The position numbers and the translations under genes are program-made. Shown here in pieces: positions 15,317 through 24,194 of a DNA stretch of 24,255 nt; position 1 is the first letter of the stretch, and each line of letters opens with the position of its first letter. Where the stretch lies: NCBI GenBank assembly GCA_964387355.1, contig CAYLWJ010000116.1, positions 1-24,255 of the forward strand. The letters are read 5' to 3'. The notes under the pieces are model-generated. The model saw only the letters and a list, made by a program, of their open reading frames with translations. It was not told where the DNA came from and did no database searches. This stretch comes from Calidifonticultor sp964387355 (GTDB lineage: Bacteria > Actinomycetota > Humimicrobiia > Humimicrobiales > Humimicrobiaceae).

Positions 15317-16214
15317 TTATAAAAATAAATGTAATAATTGAAATTAATATACAATAAACTGCAAAATAATTTAAATTTCTTTTTTTTGCTAGATTTAATA
15401 AAAATTTTATTGCAAAAACTCCGCTTAAAAAAGAAAAAATAAAACTAATTAACATATATATAAAAATATTATTGCTTTGGCTAAATATTTCAGAAGAAGA
15501 ATTTATAACTTCAAAAATAAATGCCCCAAAAATTACAGGTATAGATAAAAAAAACGAAAATTTTACACACTCTTCCCTTTTAATTCCAAAAAAACGCCCA
15601 AAAGATATAGTTAGTCCTGACCTTGAAAGACCAGGAAATATTGCAATTGCTTGGCCTATCCCAATTATAAAAGAATTAAAATAATTTAACTGTTTTAAAT
15701 TTTTTTCATTACCTGTTTTTATATTTTCTGATTTACCAATATTTGATTTATTATAAAATTTTATTTTACTTTTGATTTCAATTTTATTTCCTAAAAACTC
15801 TCCTATTATTAAAATTAATGCAGTTATAATTAAAAATATTGCAACAAATAAAGGTTTTGAAAAAAAGCTTTCTATAAAGTCATTTAAAAAAAATCCAATA
15901 ATAGCTGCAGGTATTGAACCAATAATTATAAAAATGGCTAATTTAAAATATTGATTTTTGCGAAAGCTTTTTATAAAAATTCCTTTTAAAAAAACAGAAA
16001 TTATTCTCCAGATATCTCTATAAAATATAACAATTAATGAAAGTAATGTTGCAAAATGTAGTGAAACGGTAGAATAAAGCGGCAAAAAGTCCCACTTAAG
16101 TAAAAAAGGAATTATAACTAAATGACCTGAGCTACTAATCGGTAAAAATTCCGACAATCCTTGTACTATTCCAAGAAATATTGATCTAAATACTTCTAAT
16201 ATTGAAATCTCCAA
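15306..16214 (-). CDS. uppP: Undecaprenyl-diphosphate phosphatase
   Basis: A 302-residue polytopic membrane enzyme that recycles undecaprenyl diphosphate to the monophosphate carrier for peptidoglycan and other wall polymers. Catalytic motifs are EFLPISSSGH (22-31) and PGLSRSG (194-200). The hydrophilic loop at about 145-178 is Asn/Lys/Ser-rich and longer than usual, another example of this genome's low-complexity insertions. The start is a TTG preceded by GTAAGGG; no in-frame ATG lies near the conserved N-terminus, so the rare start codon seems real and could lower expression. Older annotations call the family BacA, linked to bacitracin resistance. Confidence 0.93.
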   Translation of the reverse strand: MEISILEVFRSIFLGIVQGLSEFLPISSSGHLVIIPFLLKWDFLPLYSTVSLHFATLLSLIVIFYRDIWRIISVFLKGIFIKSFRKNQYFKLAIFIIIGSIPAAIIGFFLNDFIESFFSKPLFVAIFLIITALILIIGEFLGNKIEIKSKIKFYNKSNIGKSENIKTGNEKNLKQLNYFNSFIIGIGQAIAIFPGLSRSGLTISFGRFFGIKREECVKFSFFLSIPVIFGAFIFEVINSSSEIFSQSNNIFIYMLISFIFSFLSGVFAIKFLLNLAKKRNLNYFAVYCILISIITFIFIIAR

Positions 16215-16374
16215 AAATTTTCCCTTACAATAAATTTAATAAAATATTAAATAAAATAAAAATAAAATTAAAAATAATTACTATGTAGATAAAAAATTTA
16301 TATATATAGATAAAACACCATATATTATAATTATTTAAAGCAAATAATTAAGGCTGTATTTAATTTTTTATTTT

Positions 16375-17781
16375 CTAAAGCCCGCTTACTGTTATGTCAC
16401 AAAACACTAGTGTTGGGCAGCCCACATATCCACCTACTGGGAAAAATTTTAAATCATTACCAGTATAAATTAAGCTTTTGCAAAAGCTTAAAATATCAGT
16501 TGCTATTGTTACTTCTTTAACAGGATAAGCAAAATCCCCATTTTCAATCCATATTCCTTTAGCTCCAACACTTATTTGACCAGATATTGGGTTAATACCT
16601 GAATGTAGACCTATTACATCTAAAACATAAAACCCACTTTTTACCTCTTTTAAGAGTTCATCAAATGTATTTCTGCCATTTTCTAAATAAAAATTTGAAA
16701 TACCTATTTCTGGTAATGATTTGTAAGAGGACCTTACAGCATTACCAGTTGTTTTTACTTTATCTTTTCTTGCAGTCAGAGAATTATAAATATAATTTGT
16801 TAATATTCCATCATTAAATATTATTGTCTTACCTTTTGGAACTCCTTCATCATCAAATGGTTGTGTAGCCATGCCGTTATCCATAATTCCATCATCTATT
16901 ATATTAATTCCTTCAGCAAATATCTTCTTACCAATTTTGTCTTTAAATAATGATTTATTTTTTTGTACTGCATCAGCAGATGTTAAGCTTGAAATTACTT
17001 GTAAAAACTGCGCACCAACATATCTATCTAAAATTAAATTAGTTTTAACTGACTTTATTTTTTTTGCACCGAGTAAAATTGTAGATTTTTTAACTGCCTC
17101 ATCTGCAATATTTTCAATGTTAATATTTTCAGGATCTCTTTTAAAATCAAAATAATCCCCTGTTGATAAATCATTATCAGATTGAGCAATAACACCTAAA
17201 TAGATAAAAGCTGATGTGGTCTTAAAACCTCCACGAAAATTATTTGAATTCAAAATAAAAACTTCTGATATAGAGTCCTCATAAATTAAATTACTTATCG
17301 ATACTATTCTTTTATCTTTTTTAAAAGCCAAATTTTCAAGATCTTTTAATAAGTTTATTTTTTCATCTAAACTAAACTTAGAAAAATTTTCAGAATATAA
17401 ACTTTTCAAATCTATTTTTTTAAAATCATATAAAAATTCTTCTTCCTTTGGCAAATAATTGTTATCGTCTTTATTAGAAACTAATGCATTTTCAATAGCT
17501 TTATTAACAGATAGCTCAAGGGCATCTTTTTCTAGATTTGAAGTATATGAATAACCAACTCTCTTATTTTTAAATATACGTATTCCAATACCACTTGTAT
17601 CAGCAAATGAAAGATTCTCAATATCACTTTTTGAAATCTCTATTTCATTATGCGAATATGACGCAGCGTATATTTCCCATTCATCAACTTTTTTATTTTT
17701 TAATATCTCAGCGGTTTTTTCACAATAATAATTAAGATTTTTACTTAAAACTTCACCTTTTTTTAAGTTTTTATCAATCAT
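16375..17781 (-). CDS. tldE: TldE/PmbA-type subunit of the TldD/TldE protease
   Basis: The 468-residue protein has the TldE fold but lacks the HExxxH metal site found in its partner. Family marks include an N-terminal EIYAASYSHNEIEISKS segment, VGAQFLQVISS, DDGVPKGKT-like residues, and the C-terminal GGYVGCPTLVF with ITVSG. In studied bacteria TldD and TldE form a heterodimeric metallopeptidase that cleaves unfolded or modified peptides, for example in microcin B17 maturation and CcdA turnover. It lies 70 bp downstream of tldD. The spacer is A-rich (minus strand) and no strong ribosome-binding site is visible. Confidence 0.92.
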   Translation of the reverse strand: MIDKNLKKGEVLSKNLNYYCEKTAEILKNKKVDEWEIYAASYSHNEIEISKSDIENLSFADTSGIGIRIFKNKRVGYSYTSNLEKDALELSVNKAIENALVSNKDDNNYLPKEEEFLYDFKKIDLKSLYSENFSKFSLDEKINLLKDLENLAFKKDKRIVSISNLIYEDSISEVFILNSNNFRGGFKTTSAFIYLGVIAQSDNDLSTGDYFDFKRDPENINIENIADEAVKKSTILLGAKKIKSVKTNLILDRYVGAQFLQVISSLTSADAVQKNKSLFKDKIGKKIFAEGINIIDDGIMDNGMATQPFDDEGVPKGKTIIFNDGILTNYIYNSLTARKDKVKTTGNAVRSSYKSLPEIGISNFYLENGRNTFDELLKEVKSGFYVLDVIGLHSGINPISGQISVGAKGIWIENGDFAYPVKEVTIATDILSFCKSLIYTGNDLKFFPVGGYVGCPTLVFCDITVSGL

Positions 17782-17851
17782 GGTATTTTTATTTTATTAT
17801 TTATTTTATTTTATTTTTATTTTTTAAACCGTTTTTTTATTTTTTATTTTT

Positions 17852-19237
17852 TTAAATTTCTGTGCCACCCACTGTTATACTGCTAACCAAAATTGTAGGT
17901 TGACCAACTTCATTAGAAATTGACTGACCATTTTTACCACAGAATCCAGGTGCAAAATCTAAATCATTGCCAACAGCTTCAATTTTATTTAAAATTTCTG
18001 GGCCATTTCCAATAAGAGAAGCTCCTTTTATTGGTTCAGAAACAATTCCATTTTTTATTAAATAACCCTCACTTATGCCAAAAATAAAATTACCAGTTGC
18101 AGGATCTACTTGCCCTCCTGAAAACTCCTTGGCCAATATCCCATTTTTAATAGATTTAATTAAAGAAGAAGGATTTTCTTTTCCATTGTCTATATAAGTA
18201 TTAGACATCCTAGGGATTGGAATATCTCTATAACTTTGCCTTCTACCGTTGCCAGTTAAATCAACTTTTAATTTTTTTGAACTTTTATAATCATTTATAT
18301 ATTGTATTAAAACACCGTCTTTAATTAATATATTTTTTTTAGAGTGATTGCCTTCTCCATCAAATGCATATGAGCCCCAATGATTTTGTAGTGTGGCATC
18401 ATCAACAGCATTAACACATAAACTTGCAATTTTTGTTCCAATCTTTCCTTTAAACACAGAGGCATCTTTAATTATTGCATCTGCTTCTAATCCATGACCA
18501 CAAGCTTCATGAAAAATGACACCACCAAAGGCAGGCCCAATAACTACTGGCATGCTACCTGCTGGTGCATTAACTGCATCAAGCATTATTACTGCCATTT
18601 TTGCAGCTTCCAATGCAACATCGCTTGCTTTCTTTTCTTCAAATAATTCATACCCGCAGGTTTTTGCTAATGATTTATAACCAGTTCTTATTTGATCTTC
18701 TTTTTGGGCAATAACATTAATAGCAAAAAAAACTTTTATATTATTATCATGAATAAAATGGCCTAAGGAGTTGGCAATAAAAACCTGCTCTTCTAAATCA
18801 GAAATACGACATGTAACCTGATTTATATAGCTGCTATATTCCCTAGCTTTTTTATCTGCATCAAATAAAATATCACTTTTTTGTTTTTGATTAATGTCTG
18901 AAGGATATTTTTTTATGTTAAAAGAATATAATGATTTTTTTTCAGTTAAGTTTAAAACTTTAATAAGCCTTGATTGTGTTACAGCTGATTTTAAAACTTT
19001 TGCAGCATTTAAGATTTTTTCTTTATTAAGAGAATCTACATAAGCATAAAAAGTACTATCGTTATAAATTAATCTTAATCCACAACCAAGCTCAAACCCA
19101 CTAGTTAAACTTTCAATCCGAGAATCCTCTAATTTAAGACTGTTTAAAACTCTTTTTTGCACAAAAATTTCTGAAAAGCTTCCACCACTACTAACAAGTA
19201 AATTTAATATTTTTTTTACAAAATTAATATCAAGCAT
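17852..19237 (-). CDS. tldD: TldD-type catalytic subunit of the TldD/TldE protease
   Basis: The 461-residue protein carries the zinc site HEACGH (His243, Glu244, His248) inside FGGVIFHEACGHGLEADAI-like context, and a C-terminal Cys433 in APGFCGK, matching the third metal ligand of E. coli TldD. The N-terminal SLKLEDSRIESL segment and the C-terminal SITVGGTEI are also typical. It should be the active subunit, working with TldE encoded next. Start: ATG at 19237; no strong ribosome-binding site. It follows the YtxH-like gene by 86 bp, a spacer that contains a triple 10-bp repeat. Confidence 0.94.
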   Translation of the reverse strand: MLDINFVKKILNLLVSSGGSFSEIFVQKRVLNSLKLEDSRIESLTSGFELGCGLRLIYNDSTFYAYVDSLNKEKILNAAKVLKSAVTQSRLIKVLNLTEKKSLYSFNIKKYPSDINQKQKSDILFDADKKAREYSSYINQVTCRISDLEEQVFIANSLGHFIHDNNIKVFFAINVIAQKEDQIRTGYKSLAKTCGYELFEEKKASDVALEAAKMAVIMLDAVNAPAGSMPVVIGPAFGGVIFHEACGHGLEADAIIKDASVFKGKIGTKIASLCVNAVDDATLQNHWGSYAFDGEGNHSKKNILIKDGVLIQYINDYKSSKKLKVDLTGNGRRQSYRDIPIPRMSNTYIDNGKENPSSLIKSIKNGILAKEFSGGQVDPATGNFIFGISEGYLIKNGIVSEPIKGASLIGNGPEILNKIEAVGNDLDFAPGFCGKNGQSISNEVGQPTILVSSITVGGTEI

Positions 19238-19259
19238 AAATATTACAATTATTACAGCA

Positions 19260-19289
19260 TTTATTAGTATTTATTAGTATTTATTATCA
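19260..19289. repeat. Three tandem 10-bp units upstream of tldD
   Basis: ATTTATTAGT twice, then ATTTATTATC, in the gap between the YtxH-like gene and tldD. Confidence 0.65.
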
Positions 19290-19323
19290 ATTTTTATTAC
19301 TTATGAGAAATTATTAGCAATTA

Positions 19324-19707
19324 TTAAGATAAATATTTTTCTATTTTTGCTGCTGTTTTTCTACTTTCCTCAATTATTTTACTAATAGAATCTAAAATTT
19401 CTTTTGCTTTTTTTTGGAATTTCTCAAAAATGTCTTTAAAAGTTATTTTTAATTCTTCAAGTTTTTGTTTTCCAACTTTAGTTAAGTCTTTTGTCTTTTC
19501 TACAATTTCTTCAAAACTTTCGTAACTTGCCTCTAAGACTTTCTGGCCTTTTTGTTTTAATTCTTTTCTTGTTTCTTTACCTGGTTTGGGTGCAATTAAT
19601 ATTCCTAAAACCACACCAACCGCAATACCTGCAAAAACCGCCGCTACAACTGCACCTGAACAGCTTTTTTTATTATTTTCTGGTTCATTTAAATATTGAT
19701 AGCTCAA
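19324..19707 (-). CDS. YtxH-like membrane-anchored coiled-coil protein
   Basis: A 127-residue protein: polar N-terminus with one cysteine (Cys16), a Gly/Ala/Val-rich membrane segment at about 17-39, then the APKPGKETRKEL motif (39-50) that defines the YtxH-like family, and a long charged helix to the C-terminus. YtxH-like proteins are often stress- or envelope-associated, with no defined biochemistry. It directly follows the DUF948 gene (21 bp), a pairing common in Gram-positive-type bacteria. Confidence 0.87.
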   Translation of the reverse strand: MSYQYLNEPENNKKSCSGAVVAAVFAGIAVGVVLGILIAPKPGKETRKELKQKGQKVLEASYESFEEIVEKTKDLTKVGKQKLEELKITFKDIFEKFQKKAKEILDSISKIIEESRKTAAKIEKYLS

Positions 19708-19728
19708 AAAAACTCCTTTATTATTTTC

Positions 19729-20112
19729 TTATTTTTCTTTATTATTTTCTTTTTTATTTGCTACTTCATATGATTTTTTAATTACCTCTGCAATTCCAAC
19801 ACCTGCACTTATCAGCTTTATAATCGGACTTGTAATTATTATACGAGCTAGCCTAATTAGTTTTTCTAGCTGTTCAACAATTGAACTAATACTTTGTGTT
19901 AAATCGCTTATGGAGCCTATTTCTGTATTTAGAGTTGAAATAGTATTATTCAATTTTTCTGTTATTGGTATTAAGCTTTCATTTAATTTTTCAGACAAAA
20001 ACTTAATTCTGTTAATTAACTTAAAAAGTGGTATAGAAACTATTATTGCAACAACAGCAAAAGCACTTATTAATATTATTGATATTAGCCCAACAATTTC
20101 TAATGAAGTCAT
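19729..20112 (-). CDS. DUF948-type membrane protein
   Basis: A 127-residue protein with an N-terminal membrane helix at about 5-32, followed by an amphipathic region of Ile/Leu heptads (about 35-90) and a second hydrophobic patch near 92-108, then a Lys/Glu/Asn-rich tail. The order and the neighbouring YtxH-like gene match the DUF948 family; function unknown. AAAGG lies five bases upstream of the ATG. It is the first gene of a likely six-gene minus-strand run that includes tldDE and uppP. Confidence 0.82.
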   Translation of the reverse strand: MTSLEIVGLISIILISAFAVVAIIVSIPLFKLINRIKFLSEKLNESLIPITEKLNNTISTLNTEIGSISDLTQSISSIVEQLEKLIRLARIIITSPIIKLISAGVGIAEVIKKSYEVANKKENNKEK

Positions 20113-20202
20113 TTAAGCCTTTCTTTATTTTTTTATTTCTTGCAAATATAATAAATTTTTTATTATATATTTTTTTACATTATATAAATTTTATATTAAT
20201 TA

Positions 20203-20231
20203 TTCAAAATTTATTAAAACTAATTTATAAT
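20203..20231 (+). promoter_or_regulatory. Candidate promoter for the lipoprotein gene
   Basis: TTCAAA, a 17-bp spacer and a perfect TATAAT lie about 70 bp before the ATG, in the gap shared with the divergent DUF948 gene. Confidence 0.4.
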
Positions 20232-20301
20232 AACACTTTAATAAAAACAACTCTTTATTAAATAACTTTTTATTAAAATTAAAATTTGTAAAGGAGAAAA
20301 A

Positions 20302-20991
20302 ATGTTAAAAAACTTTTTCTTTAAAAATAAAGGTAATAATTACAAAAGTCAAAACTATAAAAAAAATCATAATAATTTTTTAAATAAAGCATTTTTTTTA
20401 ATTTTTATTATTTCTGCACTTTTAATTTTTAGTTCTTGTTCTACTCTTTTAACAAGTCCAGAAGAAAAAATAGATGTAGCAAATAGCCAAGAATATAATG
20501 AGAGTGATATTACACAGCCTTCTTCTGATGAATCATTGGCACTAGAGGAAGAAATTCAGACAATAGAAAGTATTGACCTTGAAAATGCTAAGATTGGTGC
20601 TGAAATAGTAGGATATATACCCTCATATTTATGCACAAATAAAGATAATTTTATTAAAATAACAATTACGAATACTTCAGATTTTACCTGGAGAAATAAA
20701 AAACCCTATGCTGTAAGAATTGGCTATCATTATTTTGGTCAAGACGTTGATTTTGCTGATTATGACAGAACAACCCGTACAGAATTTCCAAAACAAATCG
20801 AACCTAATGAATCTATAACTATTGAAGTTTTAATTAATGATATTACAAACCCTGGTTATTACATTGTCCAAATTGATCCAGTAATGGAAGGCAGCGAAAG
20901 ACCTGAAGACAATTTTTGGTTTTCTTCAAAAGGTGTTAAAATGCTTGAAGGATTAGCTTATTTCGGTCCTTCTCAATCTTCAACAGAGTAG
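20302..20991 (+). CDS. Lipoprotein with C-terminal beta-sandwich domain
   Basis: The 229-residue protein has a long basic Asn/Lys-rich N-terminus, a hydrophobic segment (about 29-43) and a lipobox-like IFSSC with Cys46, so it should be lipidated and processed by LspA. Residues 47-95 are an acidic Ser/Glu-rich linker. Residues 97-212 look like an Ig-like strand pattern: ITITNTSDFTW, a YAVRIGYHYFG strand, PKQIEPNESITIEV, PGYYIVQIDPVMEG and FWFSSKGVK. This resembles the Nbr1-type/Ig-like domain attached to bacterial cell-surface proteins and glycosyltransferases; I rate that as a resemblance only. A good AAAGGAG ribosome-binding site sets the start. The stop codon lies in an 18-bp tandem duplication. 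Confidence 0.75.
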   Translation: MLKNFFFKNKGNNYKSQNYKKNHNNFLNKAFFLIFIISALLIFSSCSTLLTSPEEKIDVANSQEYNESDITQPSSDESLALEEEIQTIESIDLENAKIGAEIVGYIPSYLCTNKDNFIKITITNTSDFTWRNKKPYAVRIGYHYFGQDVDFADYDRTTRTEFPKQIEPNESITIEVLINDITNPGYYIVQIDPVMEGSERPEDNFWFSSKGVKMLEGLAYFGPSQSSTE

Positions 20992-21019
20992 CCCGAGAAA
21001 CCAGAGTAGCCAGAGAAAC
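20984..21019. repeat. 18-bp tandem duplication over the lipoprotein stop codon
   Basis: Two 18-bp units beginning CAGAGTAGCC and ending GAGAAAC sit head to tail with one mismatch. The first contains the real TAG (20989-20991), the second a copy of it in the same frame. Confidence 0.8.
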
Positions 21020-21144
21020 ATTACTTAAATTAATTAAATAGTAGTATTAACTATCTCAACCAAAACGAACATATCGTAAGACATCCCGGCTCTTAAATTA
21101 TTAAATTATTATACAGCAGAATTAATTATATTATTTTAGATTAA

Positions 21145-22011
21145 TTATATAGCGTTACATATAAATGTAAGTTCAATATTTTTAAATTTTTCTTTAAATT
21201 CGTTTTTTAAATTAGAAATATTGTTTTTATTGGTATTATCTTTATTATTCTTTAAATTTTTTAAAAATAATTTCATTTTTTTGTCTTGCGAATTAATTTT
21301 ATATAATTTTGGACAAACGTTGTATTTATTTATTTGACTTAAAAATGCAATGTCATCTCCTAATCCAACACTTCTTAAAGACTTTGCACTGTATGACTTT
21401 TCCATTGCATCCGCTACATTAAATTCACTTAAAGTAGCTGCTAGAACAAGCTTCGCAGAATCAGTAAATTCAAAATTATATGGTTTTGTCATTAAATTTT
21501 TAATTGCCATACCAGCAGTATAAGCATCATCATAAGCTATTTTTCCTTTTTCACCAGAACATAATAGTAAAATATCAAAGGAGTAACTTATTGCCTCTTT
21601 AACCATACAGTCAATAACAGAATTTAGGTTTAACAAAGATATGGCATAAACAATTTTTGATTCTCTCACCTTTAAAATAGATTTAGTGCCATTTGTCGTC
21701 ATTAAAATAAAGTTATCATCATTAATATTTAAAGTTGAAATATCTAAGGGAGAATTTCCATAATCAAATCCTTTTGGTGGCAAACCATTCTGTTCGCCAC
21801 ATAAAATAAAACTGGGGAAAAATTTTTTAAATAAAAATGCTTCTTCAATATTTGATGCAATTAAAATTTTTCTTCCACCGCAACCTAAAATTGTAGCAAT
21901 TGTAGAAGTTGCTCTAATTGTATCTATAACTCCACAGACAGATTGTTTAATTTTTATTTCAAAAATGTTTTTTTCATCAAAGTTATTTGAGAGAATTACA
22001 TGAACTTTCAT
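21145..22011 (-). CDS. comB: ComB-like 2-phosphosulfolactate phosphatase
   Basis: About 288 residues with the ComB signature motifs: DTIRATSTI (30-38), GEQNGLPPKGFDYGNSP (72-88), MTTNGT (104-109), CSGEKG (151-156) with Asp161/Asp162, and GLGDDI. The enzyme removes phosphate from 2-phospho-3-sulfolactate in the coenzyme M/sulfolactate route, but the family is found in many bacteria without coenzyme M, so the substrate here is open. I place the start at the ATG at 22011, four bases after purC; the longer frame uses a TTG overlapping purC. The last 45 residues form an Asn/Lys-rich extension beyond the conserved core. Confidence 0.87.
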   Translation of the reverse strand: MKVHVILSNNFDEKNIFEIKIKQSVCGVIDTIRATSTIATILGCGGRKILIASNIEEAFLFKKFFPSFILCGEQNGLPPKGFDYGNSPLDISTLNINDDNFILMTTNGTKSILKVRESKIVYAISLLNLNSVIDCMVKEAISYSFDILLLCSGEKGKIAYDDAYTAGMAIKNLMTKPYNFEFTDSAKLVLAATLSEFNVADAMEKSYSAKSLRSVGLGDDIAFLSQINKYNVCPKLYKINSQDKKMKLFLKNLKNNKDNTNKNNISNLKNEFKEKFKNIELTFICNAI

Positions 22012-22015
22012 ACTT

Positions 22016-22909
22016 TTATTTTTCAAACTTTTTTCCGGTTAATAACTCATAAGCGTTAATATACCTTTCAGTAGTTTTTAAAATAACATCATCAGGTAAT
22101 TTTGGAGGTGTAGAATTTTTGTCCCAGTCTGTGCTTAACAGGTAATCTCTTACATATTGCTTATCAAAACTTTTTTGTTGTCTTCCTTCTTGATAATCGT
22201 CCAATGGCCAAAATCTAGAAGAGTCAGGTGTTAATACTTCGTCCACAAGTATTATTTTATCATCTTCTATCTGACCAAATTCAAATTTTGTGTCAGCAAT
22301 TATTATTCCTCTTTTTAATGCATACTCTGCTGCTTTCGTATATAATTCAATACTTTTTTCTTTTAAATAATCAATTAATTCTGAACCAAAAATTTTCTTT
22401 GCCTTAAATATAGTCAATAGAGTATCATGCCCAACTTCTGCTTTAGTTGTAGGAGTAAATATTGCCTCTGGAAGTTTAGCGCTTAATTTTAAACCCTTAG
22501 GAAGTTTTATATCCCCAATTTGTCCAGTTTTTAAATACTCATCCCAGCCTGAACCACTCAAATACCCTCTTACTACACACTCAATTGGGAAAATCTTTGC
22601 TTTTTTTACTATAACTGATCTTCCTCTTAGAATATCCTTATATTTTTTTAAACTTTTTGGAAAATTTTCAAAATCTTTTTCTAAAATATGATTTTCAATA
22701 ATATTTTTTAAATAATCAAACCAAAAATTAGATATTTGGTTTAAAACAATACCTTTATAAGGTATCAGTGATGGCAAAATGTAATCAAAAGCAGATATTC
22801 TATCAGTCGTAACTATTAATAACTTATCTTCAAAACTAAATATTTCTCTAACTTTCCCACTTTTAATTTTTTTAAAACCTTGCAGATTAACTTCCCCAAC
22901 TAATTTCAT
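22016..22909 (-). CDS. purC: Phosphoribosylaminoimidazole-succinocarboxamide synthase
   Basis: The 297-residue enzyme makes SAICAR from CAIR, aspartate and ATP in purine synthesis. Motifs: SGKVR (17-21), RISAFD (37-42), VRGYLSGSGW (113-122), DEVLTPDSSR (223-232) and QKSFDKQYVRDY (245-256). Its length and the SGSGW form fit the longer SAICAR synthetase branch (yeast ADE1-like) rather than the 235-residue bacterial form. No other pur gene is nearby, which suggests the pathway is dispersed. Its stop lies just before the comB ATG. An AAGGAG ribosome-binding site precedes the ATG. Confidence 0.95.
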   Translation of the reverse strand: MKLVGEVNLQGFKKIKSGKVREIFSFEDKLLIVTTDRISAFDYILPSLIPYKGIVLNQISNFWFDYLKNIIENHILEKDFENFPKSLKKYKDILRGRSVIVKKAKIFPIECVVRGYLSGSGWDEYLKTGQIGDIKLPKGLKLSAKLPEAIFTPTTKAEVGHDTLLTIFKAKKIFGSELIDYLKEKSIELYTKAAEYALKRGIIIADTKFEFGQIEDDKIILVDEVLTPDSSRFWPLDDYQEGRQQKSFDKQYVRDYLLSTDWDKNSTPPKLPDDVILKTTERYINAYELLTGKKFEK

Positions 22910-22949
22910 TTCAACTCCTTCTAAAAAAGATTACAAAAAGCTCATAAAC

Positions 22950-23012
22950 TAATTAAATAAAAAATAAAAAAGTAAATAAATAAAATAAGTAAATAAAATA
23001 AATAAAATAAAT
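22950..23012. repeat. AAATAAAT-rich repeat tract
   Basis: An irregular run of AAATAAA and AAGTAAATA words fills most of the 103-bp gap between the glycerate kinase and purC genes. It seems to be simple-sequence spacer. Confidence 0.5.
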
Positions 23013-24194
23013 TCAATTACAACACTTTAATGCTAAATGTAAATAAAGCTTAATTATTTCTTGAGCAGTAAAATATAAGTTCTTTTTAGAATTTTTTAAT
23101 GCTTCATCCAAGCTCATTGGTTTATTTATAATATCAAAATTTGCTAAAAAAAGTTGTCTTCTTTTCTGCTCAATTAAACTATAATCTAAATTTAATGAAC
23201 CATTTATAGTAATAACAGGAACTTTGTATTTTAATGCAAGGTTTGCAACACCAAAGGCAGTTTTACCAAAAAAAGTTTGGTTATCCATTGCACCCTCACC
23301 TGTTATTATTAAATTTGCGCCCTTAATTTTATCTTCAAGCCCAGTAGCTTGAATAACTAACTCAGCACCTGGTGCTAACTTTGCACTTAAAAAGGCATGT
23401 AAGCCAGCGCCAAGGCCTCCTGCTGCACCTCCTCCCTTTAATTTTGAAATATCTTTTCCTAAATACTTTTTAACTATTTTGCTAAATTTTCTAAGACCTT
23501 TGTCTAAGAATTCAACAGTTTTTTCATCAGCTCCTTTTTGAGGACCATAAACATATGCTGCACCTTTCAGACCATATAATGGATTATCCACATCACAAGC
23601 TATAAATATTTGCGTTTCTTTTATCCTTGGGTGAATGTTGCTAATATCAATTTTATCAATTTTTATTAGTTCTCCTCCACCATAGCCAATTTCATTATTT
23701 TCTTTATCAAGAAATTTTACACCAAGAGCCTGTAACGCACCAACTCCAGCATCATTTGTAGCGCTTCCTCCAATTCCTATAATAATTTTTTTGCAATTTA
23801 TATCAAGAGCTTTCCTTATCAACTGACCAGTACCATATGTTGTTGTAATTAGTGGATTTCTTTCTTGAGGTTTAATAAGCGCAAGTCCAGATGCTAACGA
23901 CATTTCAATTACTGCAGTTTTTCCACTATCAATTAAGCCAAAATAAGATTGAATTTCTTTTCCTAAAGGATTTTTTACTTTTGTTTTTACAAATTCTCCA
24001 CTTAAACTTTCAACCAAAGTATCAACTGTACCATCTCCGCCATCAGCCATTGGACTTATAACCACTTCAACATTTAAGTCTTTTTTTGAATAGTTTAGGT
24101 TTACATAATCTAAAATTGCTTCTTTTATTATATTGCATACTTGAACAGCGCTTAAATTACCTTTGTATTTATCACTAGCAATTACAATTTTCAT
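23013..24194 (-). CDS. Glycerate kinase (GarK/GlxK family)
   Basis: The 393-residue protein phosphorylates glycerate, usually to 2-phosphoglycerate in this family. Motifs in order: IASDKYKG at the N-terminus, PMADGGDGT (48-56), GIGGSATNDAG (140-150), GGGAAGGLGAG (254-264) and TGEGAMDNQT (298-307). Length is standard for the type I family. Start: ATG at 24194 with no obvious ribosome-binding site. It heads the minus-strand run with purC and comB across a 103-bp spacer, so co-transcription is uncertain. No glyoxylate or tartrate genes are nearby. Confidence 0.93.
   Translation of the reverse strand: MKIVIASDKYKGNLSAVQVCNIIKEAILDYVNLNYSKKDLNVEVVISPMADGGDGTVDTLVESLSGEFVKTKVKNPLGKEIQSYFGLIDSGKTAVIEMSLASGLALIKPQERNPLITTTYGTGQLIRKALDINCKKIIIGIGGSATNDAGVGALQALGVKFLDKENNEIGYGGGELIKIDKIDISNIHPRIKETQIFIACDVDNPLYGLKGAAYVYGPQKGADEKTVEFLDKGLRKFSKIVKKYLGKDISKLKGGGAAGGLGAGLHAFLSAKLAPGAELVIQATGLEDKIKGANLIITGEGAMDNQTFFGKTAFGVANLALKYKVPVITINGSLNLDYSLIEQKRRQLFLANFDIINKPMSLDEALKNSKKNLYFTAQEIIKLYLHLALKCCN

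Noticed and set aside
20046..20261. Plus-strand hydrophobic frame overlapping the DUF948 gene and running into the spacer
   Set aside because: It is Leu/Phe/Ile-rich because of A/T-rich antisense DNA, lacks a ribosome-binding site and overlaps a recognised gene.
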